Shown here one piece after another: positions 8,890-18,303 of a DNA stretch of 64,000 nt. A program made the translations under genes and the position numbers. The notes beneath the pieces are model-generated. The model was given only the letters and a program-made list of their open reading frames with translations, was not told the origin of the DNA and did not search any database. Numbering within the stretch: the first letter of the stretch is position 1; the number at the start of each line of letters is the position of its first letter. This stretch comes from Heyndrickxia coagulans DSM 1 = ATCC 7050 (lineage in GTDB: Bacteria > Bacillota > Bacilli > Bacillales > Bacillaceae_C), in NCBI RefSeq assembly GCF_000290615.1, contig NZ_ALAS01000205.1, forward strand, positions 1 to 64,000, read 5' to 3'.

Positions 8890-8924
8890 AAAATAAGCCG
8901 GGAGTAGATCTCCCGGCTTATTTT
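8890..8924. terminator. Strong terminator after ctpA
   Basis: A 15-bp perfect stem, AAAATAAGCCGGGAG (8890-8904) and its complement (8910-8924), with a 5-nt loop. It abuts the ctpA stop and separates it from marR. Confidence 0.85.
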
Positions 8925-8925
8925 G

Positions 8926-10407
8926 CTATTTTTCTTTTTGGACAACTTCTTCCGCTTTTTTGAGCTGCGTATCGTGCTGCTTAATAAGATTGCTGACTTC
9001 AGACATCAGTTTTGTTGCCGTATCGCCATTTATGATGCCTGTCGGCTGCATTTTTTCATGCATTTGGAAAGCTTCGACAGCCGTTTTTGTATTCCAGTCG
9101 AAATACCCGTCAACCCTGCCCGGATTGTAACCGAGTGCTTTCAGCATTTTTTCCGCCGTCTTCACATCTTCCGAGACCGAATACAGTTTCAATTTCGCAT
9201 CTGTTCCGATCACCGGAAGTTTGGCATAATCCGGAAGCGGCACTTTCTCATCCGGCTCAATCCCTTTTTTATGGATCCAGCTGCCATTTGGCGTCAGCCA
9301 TTTTTGGACGGTGAATTTTAAAATCGATCCGTCGCTGAATTTTTCAGCAGACTGCACGGTGCCTTTGCCGTACGATTTTTCGCCGACAAGCGGAATGCCT
9401 GCCGATTCGTTCAGTGCGGCCGCCAAAATTTCAGAAGCGCTCGCGCTGCCGCCGTCGATCATCACAACCGCCGGAACCGTTATTTTCGTGCCGCTTTCTG
9501 CCACATATTTCTCCCGGGATCCGTTCCGGTCTTCCGTCTGCAGAATCGTATGCCCTTCCGGCACGAACATATTCGCAATTTTAATGGCCTGGTCAAGCAG
9601 TCCGCCCGGGTCCTGGCGCACATCGACAATCATCGACTTCATGCCCTGCTTTTTCATTTTCTCAATGGCTGCCTTGAATTCTTTATATGTGCCGTCTGAG
9701 AATGTCGTAATCTGGATATGGGCAACCCCGTTTTTGAGCATCTTCGCATAAACCGTATTGACCGGGATTGTGTCGCGTGTCAAGGTCACTTTCGTTTCGT
9801 CTTTCGATCCGGCATGCTGGATCGTGAGTGTCACCTTTGTCCCTTTTTTGCCCCTGATCAACATGACCGCTTCATTGGCGCTCATGCCATGGACGCTTTT
9901 GCCGTCAACCGCGAGTATTTTATCATTCGGCTTCAGGCCGGCTTTTTCAGCCGGGGAACCCTTAATCGGCGAAACAATCACAATATATCCGTCTTTTTCT
10001 TCCACTTCAGCACCGATTCCTTCAAAAGAAGAAGAAATGGTGTTATTGAAGTCTGATGCTTCCGTTTTTGACATATAATCAGAATACGGGTCATTGAGCG
10101 ATTCCACCATTCCGTTGATGGCCCCGTCGACAAGCGTCTTCTGTTTTACTTGTGTGTAATATTTTTTCTGGATGCTGTCATATGCTTTATACAGTTTGGC
10201 AAACTCCGGCCGGTTGACAGTCGTCACGTTGACGGCTTTTTGGTCGCCGAACGCAAAGGCAGCGGTCGTAATGCCGGCTGTTATGAAAATCACAAAAAAC
10301 AAAAGCATGACAAATTTAAATTTTTTCATACGGATATAGCCGGTTTGTTCTTCCTGCCCGGATTCCGTCTGTTTCTTCTCATCGTCCAAAGGATTCACCA
10401 CTTTCAT
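8926..10407 (-). CDS. ctpA: C-terminal processing protease, S41 family
   Basis: Membrane-anchored serine protease of the tail-specific/CtpA-CtpB group. Order of parts: a cytoplasmic N-terminus, one membrane span at about residues 30-50, a PDZ domain around GIGAEVEEKDGYI, the S41 catalytic domain with the Ser in GGSASASEI and the Lys in KSYGKGTVQ, and a C-terminal peptidoglycan-binding-like domain (LGYNPGRVDGYFDWNTKTA). CtpA and CtpB look alike; I call it ctpA because it sits beside ldcB, yozD, yodN and yozE as in B. subtilis. An ATG at 10407 with GGAAAA upstream is preferred over a TTG at 10419. Length is 493 aa. Confidence 0.88.
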   Translation of the reverse strand: MKVVNPLDDEKKQTESGQEEQTGYIRMKKFKFVMLLFFVIFITAGITTAAFAFGDQKAVNVTTVNRPEFAKLYKAYDSIQKKYYTQVKQKTLVDGAINGMVESLNDPYSDYMSKTEASDFNNTISSSFEGIGAEVEEKDGYIVIVSPIKGSPAEKAGLKPNDKILAVDGKSVHGMSANEAVMLIRGKKGTKVTLTIQHAGSKDETKVTLTRDTIPVNTVYAKMLKNGVAHIQITTFSDGTYKEFKAAIEKMKKQGMKSMIVDVRQDPGGLLDQAIKIANMFVPEGHTILQTEDRNGSREKYVAESGTKITVPAVVMIDGGSASASEILAAALNESAGIPLVGEKSYGKGTVQSAEKFSDGSILKFTVQKWLTPNGSWIHKKGIEPDEKVPLPDYAKLPVIGTDAKLKLYSVSEDVKTAEKMLKALGYNPGRVDGYFDWNTKTAVEAFQMHEKMQPTGIINGDTATKLMSEVSNLIKQHDTQLKKAEEVVQKEK

Positions 10408-10489
10408 GCCGTTTTCCAAAAGTCAAAGTTCCTGATTTCTAACTTCTTTATTCTACCAGCTTTTTCTTTTTAATAAAAGAGCCCGGAAT

Positions 10490-11284
10490 TTATTCAGCCT
10501 TATGTACATGTTCGAAATACTCTTCAAGCGTCCAGCCGTGCTTGTAAATGACAGCTGCCGCCTTTTTTCCGACATACCGGAAATGCCAGGGCTCGTACTC
10601 ATATTTCGTAATGTTCTCTTTGTTTTTCGGATACCTTAAAATAAACCCGTATTCATGCGCGTGTTTTGCAAGCCAGATGCCTTCCTTCTGCTCCCCCATT
10701 TGCTGTGTGAGGAGAAAATGGGCGGTCTGGCTTGTGATGTCGACGGCAAGACCGGTCTGATGTTCGCTCGACCCCGGGATGGCAACCGCCTGTTCTGCAT
10801 GTTCTTCCCCCGAACTTTTCACTTCTGCCGCATATACGGCTTTCTGGCGGTTGTACGACCGGTATGCGGAAGCGGCATATAATTCAATGCCGTCCTTTTC
10901 GGCGGCGGCAAACATTTTTTCAAGCGCCGCGGCAGCTTCTTTCCGCATATAGCTTTTTTCGATTCTTTCGTCGCCAAAAGAAAAGCGGACATTTGGCCGG
11001 ACGAGGTCTTTCGGTTTGTAATCCCCGAGAATATAGGTTTTATTGACAAGTGCCAAAATATTGTCCGGATTCTGGATCACTTTTTTCCCGTTAACCGTTT
11101 TGATTTTGTTAAAATATTTTGCATCAAGCACCAAACCGGAACCGGTTTTTTTCGCGGTATCCGTGTGGACCGGTTTCGCCGGCGCGGTACTTTTATGGGC
11201 GCCCGTTTCCGGCTCGTTTCCGTTTGTTACACTGCAGCCGGCCAAAAAAATCGCGGCAAGGCCGGTATATACATATTTTCTCAT
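10490..11284 (-). CDS. ldcB: LD-/DD-carboxypeptidase lipoprotein (M15, VanY-type)
   Basis: Zinc peptidase that trims peptidoglycan stem peptides outside the membrane. It has a lipoprotein signal with lipobox LAGC near residue 17, a spacer rich in charged residues, and the M15B domain with zinc-ligand motifs SSEHQTGLAVDI and EPWHFRYVG. B. subtilis LdcB (YodJ) is the best-known relative and lies in the same neighbourhood. Its 264-aa length matches. It is upstream of ctpA on the same strand (about 80 bp gap). Confidence 0.92.
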   Translation of the reverse strand: MRKYVYTGLAAIFLAGCSVTNGNEPETGAHKSTAPAKPVHTDTAKKTGSGLVLDAKYFNKIKTVNGKKVIQNPDNILALVNKTYILGDYKPKDLVRPNVRFSFGDERIEKSYMRKEAAAALEKMFAAAEKDGIELYAASAYRSYNRQKAVYAAEVKSSGEEHAEQAVAIPGSSEHQTGLAVDITSQTAHFLLTQQMGEQKEGIWLAKHAHEYGFILRYPKNKENITKYEYEPWHFRYVGKKAAAVIYKHGWTLEEYFEHVHKAE

Positions 11285-11323
11285 GTTGTCACCTTTCTCT
11301 ATCCTAAAAAATTTGTGCTTTTG

Positions 11324-11363
11324 ATCCTTCTACGGTGCCGCGTTCACTGCGGCATGGGCTTCT
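11324..11363 (+). repeat. Dispersed repeat, copy A
   Basis: Begins ATCCTTCTAC followed by GGTGCCGCGTTCACTGCGGC; shares 27/30 bases with copy B and the ATCCTTCT...TTCACTGCG framework with copy C. Confidence 0.6.
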
Positions 11364-11507
11364 GTTCCAAAATGGATGCTGCTTCCCCATTCTGCAGCCG
11401 GTACTGCAAAAGAAGCGGCATGGATGCCCCATCCGGATCTTTCTGCGGCGGGAAAACCGGGCACATTCCCGTTAAGCGCACAACCGTCCGCATCCCGCTC
11501 TTTTGCC

Positions 11508-11548
11508 AAAAAAAATCGCAGGTTTCTCCCCCTGCGATTTCTCTTTTT
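11508..11548. terminator. Bidirectional terminator downstream of yozD
   Basis: AAATCGCAGG (11513-11522) pairs with CCTGCGATTT (11531-11540). A-rich sequence on the left and T-rich on the right allow use in both directions; the natural client is the yozD-yodN unit on the minus strand. Confidence 0.7.
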
Positions 11549-11664
11549 TTATTTTAAGGCAAATTCAAAGGGACATCAAGTGCCATTTCGTGCAGGACCG
11601 AAAAAAGACTGTCCCGGATACCGATGCTGCACCTTTCCCCATACGTCCTGCAAACAGGATCGCC

Positions 11665-11844
11665 TTACATGGAATCGTCTTCATATTCTTCGTCTATAAT
11701 GCTTTTTGCAAGCAAGTATTCAAAAGTAATATCGGCAATTTCGTCCAGTTCTTCTTCACGGGGCGCAAATCCCCTTTTCACGAGCTCTTTAAAAAAGAAT
11801 GCGGCGATTTCTTCTGTATCAATATAAACATCCATATTTTCCAT
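11665..11844 (-). CDS. yozD: YozD-family small acidic protein
   Basis: A 59-aa acidic protein matching the YozD family of Bacillus: it begins MENMDVYIDTEEIAAFFFKE and continues to an EIADITFEYLLAK core. Function is unknown. The start follows GGGGGCG with 6-nt spacing. It lies directly downstream of yodN, as in B. subtilis. Confidence 0.85.
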   Translation of the reverse strand: MENMDVYIDTEEIAAFFFKELVKRGFAPREEELDEIADITFEYLLAKSIIDEEYEDDSM

Positions 11845-11945
11845 TAAAAACGCCCCCTTTTTTCATCCCGCAGACACCCCGCGTTTCGTTCTGTTTGTTG
11901 ATATAAATATGACCCCGTACGGCCTGATATGCCAAACCCGGCAAA

Positions 11946-12587
11946 CTAATCCGGGCCGCCGTGCGCCGCAAGAACCCGGATTTGCATTTTGACCGCCTCA
12001 AGCATGGCCCTGTACGCCTCATCGCCAAACAGATTTAACAGCAGCGCATAATCATTGTACATATCGAGCAGTCGGTCGATTTTTTCCTGCGTTTTCAAGT
12101 CGGAAGTGACAAGCTGGTACAGGGGGCTGCTTTTCATCGGGTAAAAAAATTGATAACGGCTGACAAACGAATCGGCCTGCCCGGCATCGGCGATCAACAA
12201 CAGTTCGTCTTCATCCGCTTCAAGCCATTCGCCCTTTGGAATGCTGACCATTTCATAGATGACATCTTCCCATGCATCTTCTGCATACCGCCAAATCTCC
12301 GTGCGGAAACCGGCAATTTTAAAAAGGACGCCGCCGTAGCCTTTTACTTTTACAATATCCCCGATAAAAAATTTCAATTCTATATTGACTTCTTCTTTCT
12401 TGTACAGGATCCCGTCATATTCTTCCAGACGGGCGAGGCTTTGTTCGGCAAGGAGGCCTTCCCGGCCGTTGACCACATAGAAATACCCTCCTTCCAGCTG
12501 TCTGACAGCCGTAATTTTTCCCACCGTTCCGTATACTTTTACGACAACTGTATCTCCAATTTGAAACTTCGGCGCTTTTGCATCCAT
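11946..12587 (-). CDS. yodN: YodN-like protein with KOW/SH3-like repeats
   Basis: A 213-aa cytoplasmic protein of unknown function. Two beta-barrel-like segments open with IGDTVVVKVYGTVGKI (residues 8-23) and IGDIVKVKGYGGVLFKI (around 75-91), resembling small SH3/KOW folds. A helical C-terminal part follows. I name it by resemblance to B. subtilis YodN and by its position between yozD and yozE. The ATG at 12587 follows AAGGAG. Confidence 0.75.
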   Translation of the reverse strand: MDAKAPKFQIGDTVVVKVYGTVGKITAVRQLEGGYFYVVNGREGLLAEQSLARLEEYDGILYKKEEVNIELKFFIGDIVKVKGYGGVLFKIAGFRTEIWRYAEDAWEDVIYEMVSIPKGEWLEADEDELLLIADAGQADSFVSRYQFFYPMKSSPLYQLVTSDLKTQEKIDRLLDMYNDYALLLNLFGDEAYRAMLEAVKMQIRVLAAHGGPD

Positions 12588-12673
12588 TTTTCATGCTCCT
12601 TGAAAACGAAACACGTTTTACTTCATTCTATGCATGCGGCCCGGAAAAAGCGAACAGCACAATTTGCGGCCGG

Positions 12674-12892
12674 TTATTTGCTTTCGCCTTTATAAATCTC
12701 CCATGCCCGGTCAAAAACCGACATTGACGGGATATAATTCCCGTTTAATTCGAGATAGGAACTGATTTCATGATAATTGGCTGAATGCTTCGGAAAGCTG
12801 TGATCATTGTATGCCCCGTTGGCAAAAACCGTCAACTCGTCACGGAGATGCGGATCCCTGTATCTCATTAAAAACTGGTAAAAAGATTTCAT
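12674..12892 (-). CDS. yozE: YozE family (UPF0346) small protein
   Basis: A 72-aa protein with the invariant YozE pattern: MKSFYQFLMRYRDP at the N-terminus, then FANGAYNDHSFPKHS and YHEISSYLELNGNY. These form a small helical bundle with a SAM-like fold; function is unknown. The ATG follows GGGGGATA. It is the first gene of the yozE-yodN-yozD group, a conserved Bacillus order. Confidence 0.92.
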   Translation of the reverse strand: MKSFYQFLMRYRDPHLRDELTVFANGAYNDHSFPKHSANYHEISSYLELNGNYIPSMSVFDRAWEIYKGESK

Positions 12893-13070
12893 TGGTATCC
12901 CCCAAAATGATTTTTACTCCAATATAGCCGATCCGCTCCCCCGCGTAAAGTACGGAGGGCGGCATTACGGGAAGAGGGAATTTTTACAAAAAACTAGAAA
13001 AAGATAGAAAACATGTTTAAAATATAAATGATGATTTGCGGTTCACAGGGTAAAAAGGAGGGGCTTTTGA

Positions 13071-14867
13071 TTGAATAAAAAGAAGATTTTTTCAAAGAGA
13101 AGACAAAAAAGCGAGAAACGGAAAAATTCCCGTCCGAACCGCCAGCTGCATCGGCTTGCCCTTTATTATGTGCAGACGATCAGGGGGAAAATTGTGATTT
13201 CATTCGGGGTTTTAACCGCCTTGCTCATTGTATTAACCGTCACTTCATACATAAACATGCGCGAGCTGGAGAATGAAATCAATCATGTCGTCCAGCATGA
13301 TCTCGCCGTACACGATCGTGTCCAAAGCCTGCTCAATCAGACCGGCGAAATCGAAACGGGCGCCCTGAACTACGCCATTTCCGGAAAGGAAGGTGCTTTG
13401 CGGCCGTATGACCAGGGGAAACAGGAAGCAAGCAGCATGTTAAGCCGCTTGCAAAAAATGCTGAAAGATAACCGGTTGCAGAGCAAAAAACTCGAAAAAA
13501 TTTCAGAAGCCTATAATTTCTGGGTGGGCACGGTTGACCGGGTTGTCGAAGCAAGACAGTACGGATCGGAACAAGAAGCGGTTGCACAAGTGAAAGATTC
13601 CCAGGCATCCGGCTATATGAAAAATTTGAAAAGCAGCATCAATGATTTACTCGCAAGCACCACACAAGCATCGGAAAGCCGGATCGGCGAATTGCATCGT
13701 TCCGTCCTGATTGCGCGGATCGCAACCGTCACCCTTTCCTTGCTTGCAATCGTTCTGGCCGTCATTCTCAGCATCAGCCTGACGAAAAACATCAAATCGA
13801 GCACGAGAAAAATCAGCCGGTCGATTTTGGGGATCGCAAATGCCGGCGGGGATTTGACAAGGCGGATTGAAGTGTCGTCCAATGACGAACTGGCAAAACT
13901 GGCAAAAGATACAAACCAGCTGATAGACGGCATTGCCCGGCTTGTAAAAGAAGTATCCGCAATGGCGGAAAGTGTCTCCGCCTCAAGCGAAGAACTGCTC
14001 GCTTCATCGGAAGAAACATCGAAAACGATCCACTCAATTGCGGAAACAGCCAATGAAATCGCGGCAGACAGCGAACAAACTTCTGCCAAGATGGATACAT
14101 CCTTATCAAAAATGAAGTCGCTTGAAGAAGTGGTCGATACGCTTTTCCGGCAGGCGGAAACAGTAAAACAGGCTTCGCTCCATATGAAAGAATCCGCAGA
14201 AAAAGGCAGCCGGTCCATCATGGAAACGTCCGGCAAAATGAAGAGCATTGAAGCGATCATGACGAATACGAGCAAAACGGTAGAAGCGCTCGGCGAAAAA
14301 TCGGATGATATTACGAAGATCATTATGACGATCACCGGGATTGCCAAACAAACCAATTTGCTTGCATTAAACGCGGCAATCGAGGCAGCCAGGGCCGGGG
14401 AGCACGGGCGCGGCTTTGCCGTTGTTGCAGATGAGGTCAGAAAACTGGCCGAACAATCCCAGTCCGCCGCCCAGGAAGTCACAAATATTGTGCGTGCGAT
14501 CCAAAAAGAAATCAGCACCATTATCGGCCAAAATCAGGAAGGCGTAGAAGCGGTTGCTTGCGGCGTGCAAATTTCCAATGAAACAATGCACTCGCTCGAA
14601 GTCATTCAAAAACAAACGAATGAAACGACAAATGTCATTATTGATATGGCCGCCCAAATGGAAAAAACGCAGAAACTTGCTGTCGATGTCGCCGGTTCGT
14701 TCGATGCCGTCAGCAAAATTGCCATGAATACCGCGGCAAATACGGAAATGACCGCGGCAAGTACCGAAGAAGGGTCTGCATCGATGGAAGAAGTCACAGC
14801 CGCAGCCTCGGAGTTGTCAAAACAAGCAGAAAACCTGCGCAAGCTGATCGGAAACTTTAAAATATAA
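13071..14867 (+). CDS. Methyl-accepting chemotaxis protein
   Basis: Transmembrane chemoreceptor of 598 aa. It has a basic N-terminus, TM1 at about residues 41-60, an extracytoplasmic helical ligand domain of about 150 residues, TM2 at about 210-235, a HAMP linker, and a cytoplasmic signalling coiled coil. The tip sequence [20 protein letters not shown] with [15 protein letters not shown] is the universal CheA/CheW contact. The ligand domain looks like a four-helix bundle (Tar or CHASE3 type). The start is TTG at 13071, supported by a strong AAAGGAGGGG 8 nt upstream. It stands alone, with its own terminator. Confidence 0.96.
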   Translation: MNKKKIFSKRRQKSEKRKNSRPNRQLHRLALYYVQTIRGKIVISFGVLTALLIVLTVTSYINMRELENEINHVVQHDLAVHDRVQSLLNQTGEIETGALNYAISGKEGALRPYDQGKQEASSMLSRLQKMLKDNRLQSKKLEKISEAYNFWVGTVDRVVEARQYGSEQEAVAQVKDSQASGYMKNLKSSINDLLASTTQASESRIGELHRSVLIARIATVTLSLLAIVLAVILSISLTKNIKSSTRKISRSILGIANAGGDLTRRIEVSSNDELAKLAKDTNQLIDGIARLVKEVSAMAESVSASSEELLASSEETSKTIHSIAETANEIAADSEQTSAKMDTSLSKMKSLEEVVDTLFRQAETVKQASLHMKESAEKGSRSIMETSGKMKSIEAIMTNTSKTVEALGEKSDDITKIIMTITGIAKQTNLLALNAAIEAARAGEHGRGFAVVADEVRKLAEQSQSAAQEVTNIVRAIQKEISTIIGQNQEGVEAVACGVQISNETMHSLEVIQKQTNETTNVIIDMAAQMEKTQKLAVDVAGSFDAVSKIAMNTAANTEMTAASTEEGSASMEEVTAAASELSKQAENLRKLIGNFKI

Positions 14868-14877
14868 ATGACACACG

Positions 14878-14906
14878 AAAAAGCCCGAGCATGGCCCGGG
14901 CTTTTT
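14878..14906. terminator. Bidirectional terminator between MCP and YjcZ-like gene
   Basis: AAAAAGCCCGAGC (14878-14890) pairs with GCCCGGGCTTTTT (14894-14906) with one mismatch. It serves the convergent genes on both sides. Confidence 0.8.
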
Positions 14907-14913
14907 CCGCTTT

Positions 14914-15096
14914 TTAATTAGGGCCGATCCAGCATGCGCCGATAATGATCAGCAAAATAAACAGCACAACAATTAAAGCAAAGCCGTTTCTGTGCCCTGC
15001 ATAGCCCCAGCCGTAACCGGAACCGTATCCATAACCGTATCCGTAGCCGCAGCAGGAGTCATATGCAGGGTAAGCACCTTCATGGCCGTAATACAT
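14914..15096 (-). CDS. YjcZ-family small sporulation membrane protein
   Basis: A 60-aa protein with a Gly/Tyr-rich N-terminal half ([20 protein letters not shown]) and a single C-terminal membrane span, [18 protein letters not shown]. This combination defines the YjcZ/YhzC-type spore proteins of Bacillus, thought to be made late in sporulation. ATG 15096 follows GGAG at good spacing; a GTG three codons upstream is the alternative. Confidence 0.85.
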   Translation of the reverse strand: MYYGHEGAYPAYDSCCGYGYGYGYGSGYGWGYAGHRNGFALIVVLFILLIIIGACWIGPN

Positions 15097-15184
15097 CCCA
15101 TTCACTCCTCAAAAAAACTGTTTTTCTGTACAGTGCATCGTATGGGATACGGGCCCGTTTTGTATGTGCATCCGCCCAGTCGGC

Positions 15185-15607
15185 TTATTCTTTTTCTTCA
15201 AAGAGCGCAAGATACTCCCCATATCCTTCTTCCTCAAGCTTTTCTTTCGGAATAAAACGCATCGCGGCTGAATTCATGCAGTACCGGAGATGCGTGGGGC
15301 CCGGGCCGTCCGGAAACACGTGGCCCAAATGCGCGTCAGACGCCTTGCTCCTCACTTCCGTACGGATCATGCCATGGCTCGTATCAAGCTGTTCGTTGAG
15401 TTCACTGGCATCGATCGGCTTTGTAAAACTCGGCCAGCCGCAGCCTGCGTCATATTTATCTTTTGAACTGAACAACGGTTTTCCGGAAATAACATCGACA
15501 TAAATGCCGTCGCGGAACTCGTTCCAGTATTCATTTTGAAACGGCGGTTCCGTTCCGTTTTTCCGCGTCACTTCATATTGTAAAGGGGTCAATTCTTCAT
15601 CCTTCAT
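15185..15607 (-). CDS. msrB: Peptide-methionine (R)-S-oxide reductase
   Basis: Reduces the R-epimer of methionine sulfoxide in oxidised proteins. The catalytic cysteine is in [12 protein letters not shown], and the substrate pocket motif [10 protein letters not shown] and the [10 protein letters not shown] loop are intact. The zinc CxxC pairs are absent, as in B. subtilis MsrB. I chose the ATG at 15607, 7 nt after GGAGG; an ATG at 15613 is too close to it. It overlaps the end of msrA by 11 bp, so the two are translated from one message. Confidence 0.96.
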   Translation of the reverse strand: MKDEELTPLQYEVTRKNGTEPPFQNEYWNEFRDGIYVDVISGKPLFSSKDKYDAGCGWPSFTKPIDASELNEQLDTSHGMIRTEVRSKASDAHLGHVFPDGPGPTHLRYCMNSAAMRFIPKEKLEEEGYGEYLALFEEKE

Positions 15608-16133
15608 GTTCATCCCTCCAATGGTTGCTTAAATAAGCGGCCCTGCCTGAACCTTGCCGGTAAGCTTCGTAATGGGCCGGGTTTTTCCGGTAATAGTCCT
15701 GGTGGTAACTTTCCGCCGGATAAAAGGCGGAAGCCGGTTCAATTGTGACAGCAATCGGCTTTTTAAACCGCCCGCTCTCTTCCAGCCGTTTTTTTGAAGC
15801 TTCCGCCGCCTGCCGCTGGGCTTCGTTCCGATAGAAAATAACCGGCCGGTAAGAGGCCCCCCTGTCGTAAAACTGCCCGCCTGCATCTGTCGGGTCAATT
15901 TGCCGCCAATAAATGTCAAGCAGCTTTTCATAAGGGAAAATTTCCGGATCAAACGTAATTTCAACAGCTTCTGTATGCCCGGTCGCACCGGAGCACACTT
16001 CCTCATATGTCGGGTTTGGTTTTGTTCCGCCCGTGTACCCGGAAACGACTTTTTGAATGCCGGGCAACTGGTCAAAAGGATGGACCATACACCAGAAGCA
16101 TCCGCCGGCAAAAATCGCGGTTTCCTCTGCCAT
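15597..16133 (-). CDS. msrA: Peptide-methionine (S)-S-oxide reductase
   Basis: Reduces the S-epimer of methionine sulfoxide, partner of MsrB. The catalytic site GGCFWC is at residues 10-15, followed by [12 protein letters not shown] and the conserved [12 protein letters not shown]. Length 178 aa is standard. The start follows a strong AAGGGGGGAG. First gene of an msrA-msrB operon. Confidence 0.97.
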   Translation of the reverse strand: MAEETAIFAGGCFWCMVHPFDQLPGIQKVVSGYTGGTKPNPTYEEVCSGATGHTEAVEITFDPEIFPYEKLLDIYWRQIDPTDAGGQFYDRGASYRPVIFYRNEAQRQAAEASKKRLEESGRFKKPIAVTIEPASAFYPAESYHQDYYRKNPAHYEAYRQGSGRAAYLSNHWRDEHEG

Positions 16134-16199
16134 GCGGCTCCCCCCTTTATCATAGATTATTTTTTATTTTACCTGTTGGTGTTGTTTTCATCCAGTTTC

Positions 16200-16228
16200 G
16201 TGACTGCAATCCCATAATTCATTATAAT
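16200..16228 (+). promoter_or_regulatory. Sigma-A-type promoter for rsmF
   Basis: GTGACT (16200-16205) and TATAAT (16223-16228) are 17 bp apart, about 40 bp upstream of the rsmF start. The -10 is perfect and the -35 has one or two mismatches. Confidence 0.6.
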
Positions 16229-16267
16229 GGATCATAGTGGCGATTTTAACGGAAAGGGGTCTCATAA

Positions 16268-17644
16268 TTGGAATTACCTGAAACTTTTATGGAAAAGATG
16301 GGGCAGCTGCTCGGAAAGGAAGCCGCTGATTTTTTCCGTTCCTATGAGGAACCGCGGGCATCCGGATTGCGCCTGAATCCGGCAAAAATCAGCGAAACGG
16401 AATGGCATGCGCACAACCCTTTCCAATTGGAAAAAATTCCTTTTGCCTCCGGTTATTATTTTGATGAGGAAAAAGACAAGCCTGGAAAACACCCGTACCA
16501 TGCCGCCGGGCTCTATTATATCCAGGAGCCGAGCGCGATGTTTATCGCCGGGCAGCTCGGGCTTGAAAAAGGCGATAAAGTGCTTGATTTATGCGCCGCG
16601 CCGGGCGGCAAATCGACGCAAATTGCATCCGGAATCGGCGAGAACGGATTTCTGCTTGCAAATGAAATCCATCCGAAGCGGGCGCGCGCGCTTTCTGAAA
16701 ATATCGAACGGCTTGGGTTCTCCAATACCGTTGTAACAAACGAAACGCCAGAAAAACTAAGCCGGCATTTCGAAAACTATTTCGATAAAATTTTGGTTGA
16801 CGCCCCCTGCTCGGGGGAAGGCATGTTCAGAAAAGATCCCGAAGCAGCGCGTCTCTGGAGCCAGGAACATGTCGAAGCGTGCGCGGCAAAACAGCGCGCG
16901 ATTTTGGAGCACGCCTGGAAGATGTTAAAGCCCGGAGGCACCCTTGTTTATTCGACCTGCACCTTTTCTCCGGAAGAAAACGAACAGACGATTGAAGCTT
17001 TTTTGGCGCGGCATGAAGACATGGCACTGGTGCCGATTCCCCATGAACACGGCGTCGGACCGGGAAAGCCGGAATGGGCAACGGAAAAGCGTAAAGATTT
17101 GTCCAATACGGCGCGTTTATGGCCGCACCGCTTAAAAGGCGAAGGCCATTTTGCCGCAAAAATGCGCAAACACCCGGGGGAAGCGGGGCAAACGGCTCCG
17201 CCTGAAAAGACAACAAAGCTTTCAAAGCAACAGGAAAAAGACTGGACAACCTTTGCAGAAAACACCCTCCAGCACTTTGATCCCGGCAGGCGCTCCTTTT
17301 TTCTGTATAAAAACGAGCTTTTCCTGCTGCCTTTTAACTGCCCGCAGTTAAAAGGGCTCCGCCTTGTCCGGTGCGGTCTGCATCTCGGCGCTTTTAAAAA
17401 AAACCGGTTTGAACCGAATCACGCGCTCGCGCTTTCCCTGAAAGCCGGACAATGCAAACACCGGACAGACCTCGGCGCCGGAAGCAGCGAATGCATCCGC
17501 TATTTAAAAGGGGAAACCCTCCCCGGAACAAAGGAGAACCGCGGCTGGGTCCTTATCACGGTGGACGGTTTTCCGCTCGGCTGGAGCAAAGAAGTGGGCG
17601 GCATTCTGAAAAACTTTTATCCGAAAGGGTTAAGAATCGTTTAA
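16268..17644 (+). CDS. rsmF: rRNA (cytosine-5-)-methyltransferase, RsmF/RsmB-type
   Basis: SAM-dependent methyltransferase predicted to make 5-methylcytosine in 16S rRNA. The Rossmann core shows the SAM motif VLDLCAAPGGKSTQIA, the motif IV cysteine in DAPCSGEGMF, and the catalytic cysteine motif VYSTCTFSPEENE. A C-terminal PUA-like extension (about residues 310-458) fits the RsmF group; the exact target base cannot be read. The start is TTG 16268, supported by AAAGGGG at suitable spacing. Length 458 aa. Confidence 0.93.
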   Translation: MELPETFMEKMGQLLGKEAADFFRSYEEPRASGLRLNPAKISETEWHAHNPFQLEKIPFASGYYFDEEKDKPGKHPYHAAGLYYIQEPSAMFIAGQLGLEKGDKVLDLCAAPGGKSTQIASGIGENGFLLANEIHPKRARALSENIERLGFSNTVVTNETPEKLSRHFENYFDKILVDAPCSGEGMFRKDPEAARLWSQEHVEACAAKQRAILEHAWKMLKPGGTLVYSTCTFSPEENEQTIEAFLARHEDMALVPIPHEHGVGPGKPEWATEKRKDLSNTARLWPHRLKGEGHFAAKMRKHPGEAGQTAPPEKTTKLSKQQEKDWTTFAENTLQHFDPGRRSFFLYKNELFLLPFNCPQLKGLRLVRCGLHLGAFKKNRFEPNHALALSLKAGQCKHRTDLGAGSSECIRYLKGETLPGTKENRGWVLITVDGFPLGWSKEVGGILKNFYPKGLRIV

Positions 17645-17687
17645 ACCTATGTAACGTTAACAGGCGGCGAAACCTTCCGGCATATTG

Positions 17688-17715
17688 AAAAGCCGGCTTT
17701 TAAAGGCCGGCTTTT
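17688..17715. terminator. Bidirectional terminator between rsmF and ypmS
   Basis: AAAAGCCGGC (17688-17697) pairs with GCCGGCTTTT (17706-17715), with further T residues on the plus strand. Confidence 0.8.
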
Positions 17716-17719
17716 TTCG

Positions 17720-18277
17720 TTATTTTGGAAAACCAAGTGTAAACGAGATGTCATCATGCTGCAAATCAAATTGGTTGACTTTCACTTTGGCGCCGTTTTC
17801 CAGCTTCATATTTTGCAGCTGGACATACACCAGTTTTTCGCCCGGCTGGATGATCACCCACCTGGGCAGATGGTAAGTCGTTTTGACGAATTTTAAAATA
17901 TAGGATACCGGGAGATGGACGGAACCGAGGGATACCGATTTTTGCTTTAAAACGAGATCCCCGTTCTTTAACGCTTTCGGCTTAAAAGTCATCTTATACT
18001 GCATTTTTTCGGAAAAGACCCCGACAGTTCCATAGTAGACGACTTCATCATTTAAAAACACTTTCCCCTTTATTTTTTCTTCCCGCAAATAGCGGTTAAT
18101 GAGCGCCGTTAAATCCGCCTTGTTTGTCTCTACCCGCAAATCAACCGTTTTTCCGGTTTTTTCCGGTTCCGGCACGCGGCCATCCGGCACAAAAAGAAAA
18201 AAGGAAAGCACAAGTACAAAGGCCACAACCACTGAAGCCAGTGCAAAAAAAGCGATTTTCCATGGGTTTCTTTTCAC
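17720..18277 (-). CDS. ypmS: YpmS-family membrane-anchored protein
   Basis: A 185-aa protein with one N-terminal membrane span (residues 8-30) and an extracytoplasmic domain of about 150 residues, matching Bacillus YpmS. No enzymatic motif is visible. It follows ypmR (GDSL lipase) with a 26-bp gap, as in B. subtilis, where ypmR-ypmS also sits near msrAB and the thymidylate synthase/dfrA pair. Function unknown. Confidence 0.87.
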   Translation of the reverse strand: MKRNPWKIAFFALASVVVAFVLVLSFFLFVPDGRVPEPEKTGKTVDLRVETNKADLTALINRYLREEKIKGKVFLNDEVVYYGTVGVFSEKMQYKMTFKPKALKNGDLVLKQKSVSLGSVHLPVSYILKFVKTTYHLPRWVIIQPGEKLVYVQLQNMKLENGAKVKVNQFDLQHDDISFTLGFPK

Positions 18278-18303
18278 GCAAGCATCATTCCTTTACCATT
18301 TTG

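Larger units (their letters stand above)
11285..11664. other. Intergenic stretch between ldcB and yozD
   Basis: This 380-bp gap contains no supported gene. It holds the likely ldcB promoter region, copy A of a degenerate dispersed repeat (11324-11363, with the hairpin TGCCGC...GCGGCA), and a terminator at 11508-11548. The remainder looks like decayed sequence. Confidence 0.6.

Noticed and set aside
13613-14521. Long open frame (about 300 codons) on the minus strand opposite the chemoreceptor
   Set aside because: It is the antisense of a strongly supported MCP gene; the Ser/Ala-rich product is a by-product of codon bias and it has no ribosome-binding site.
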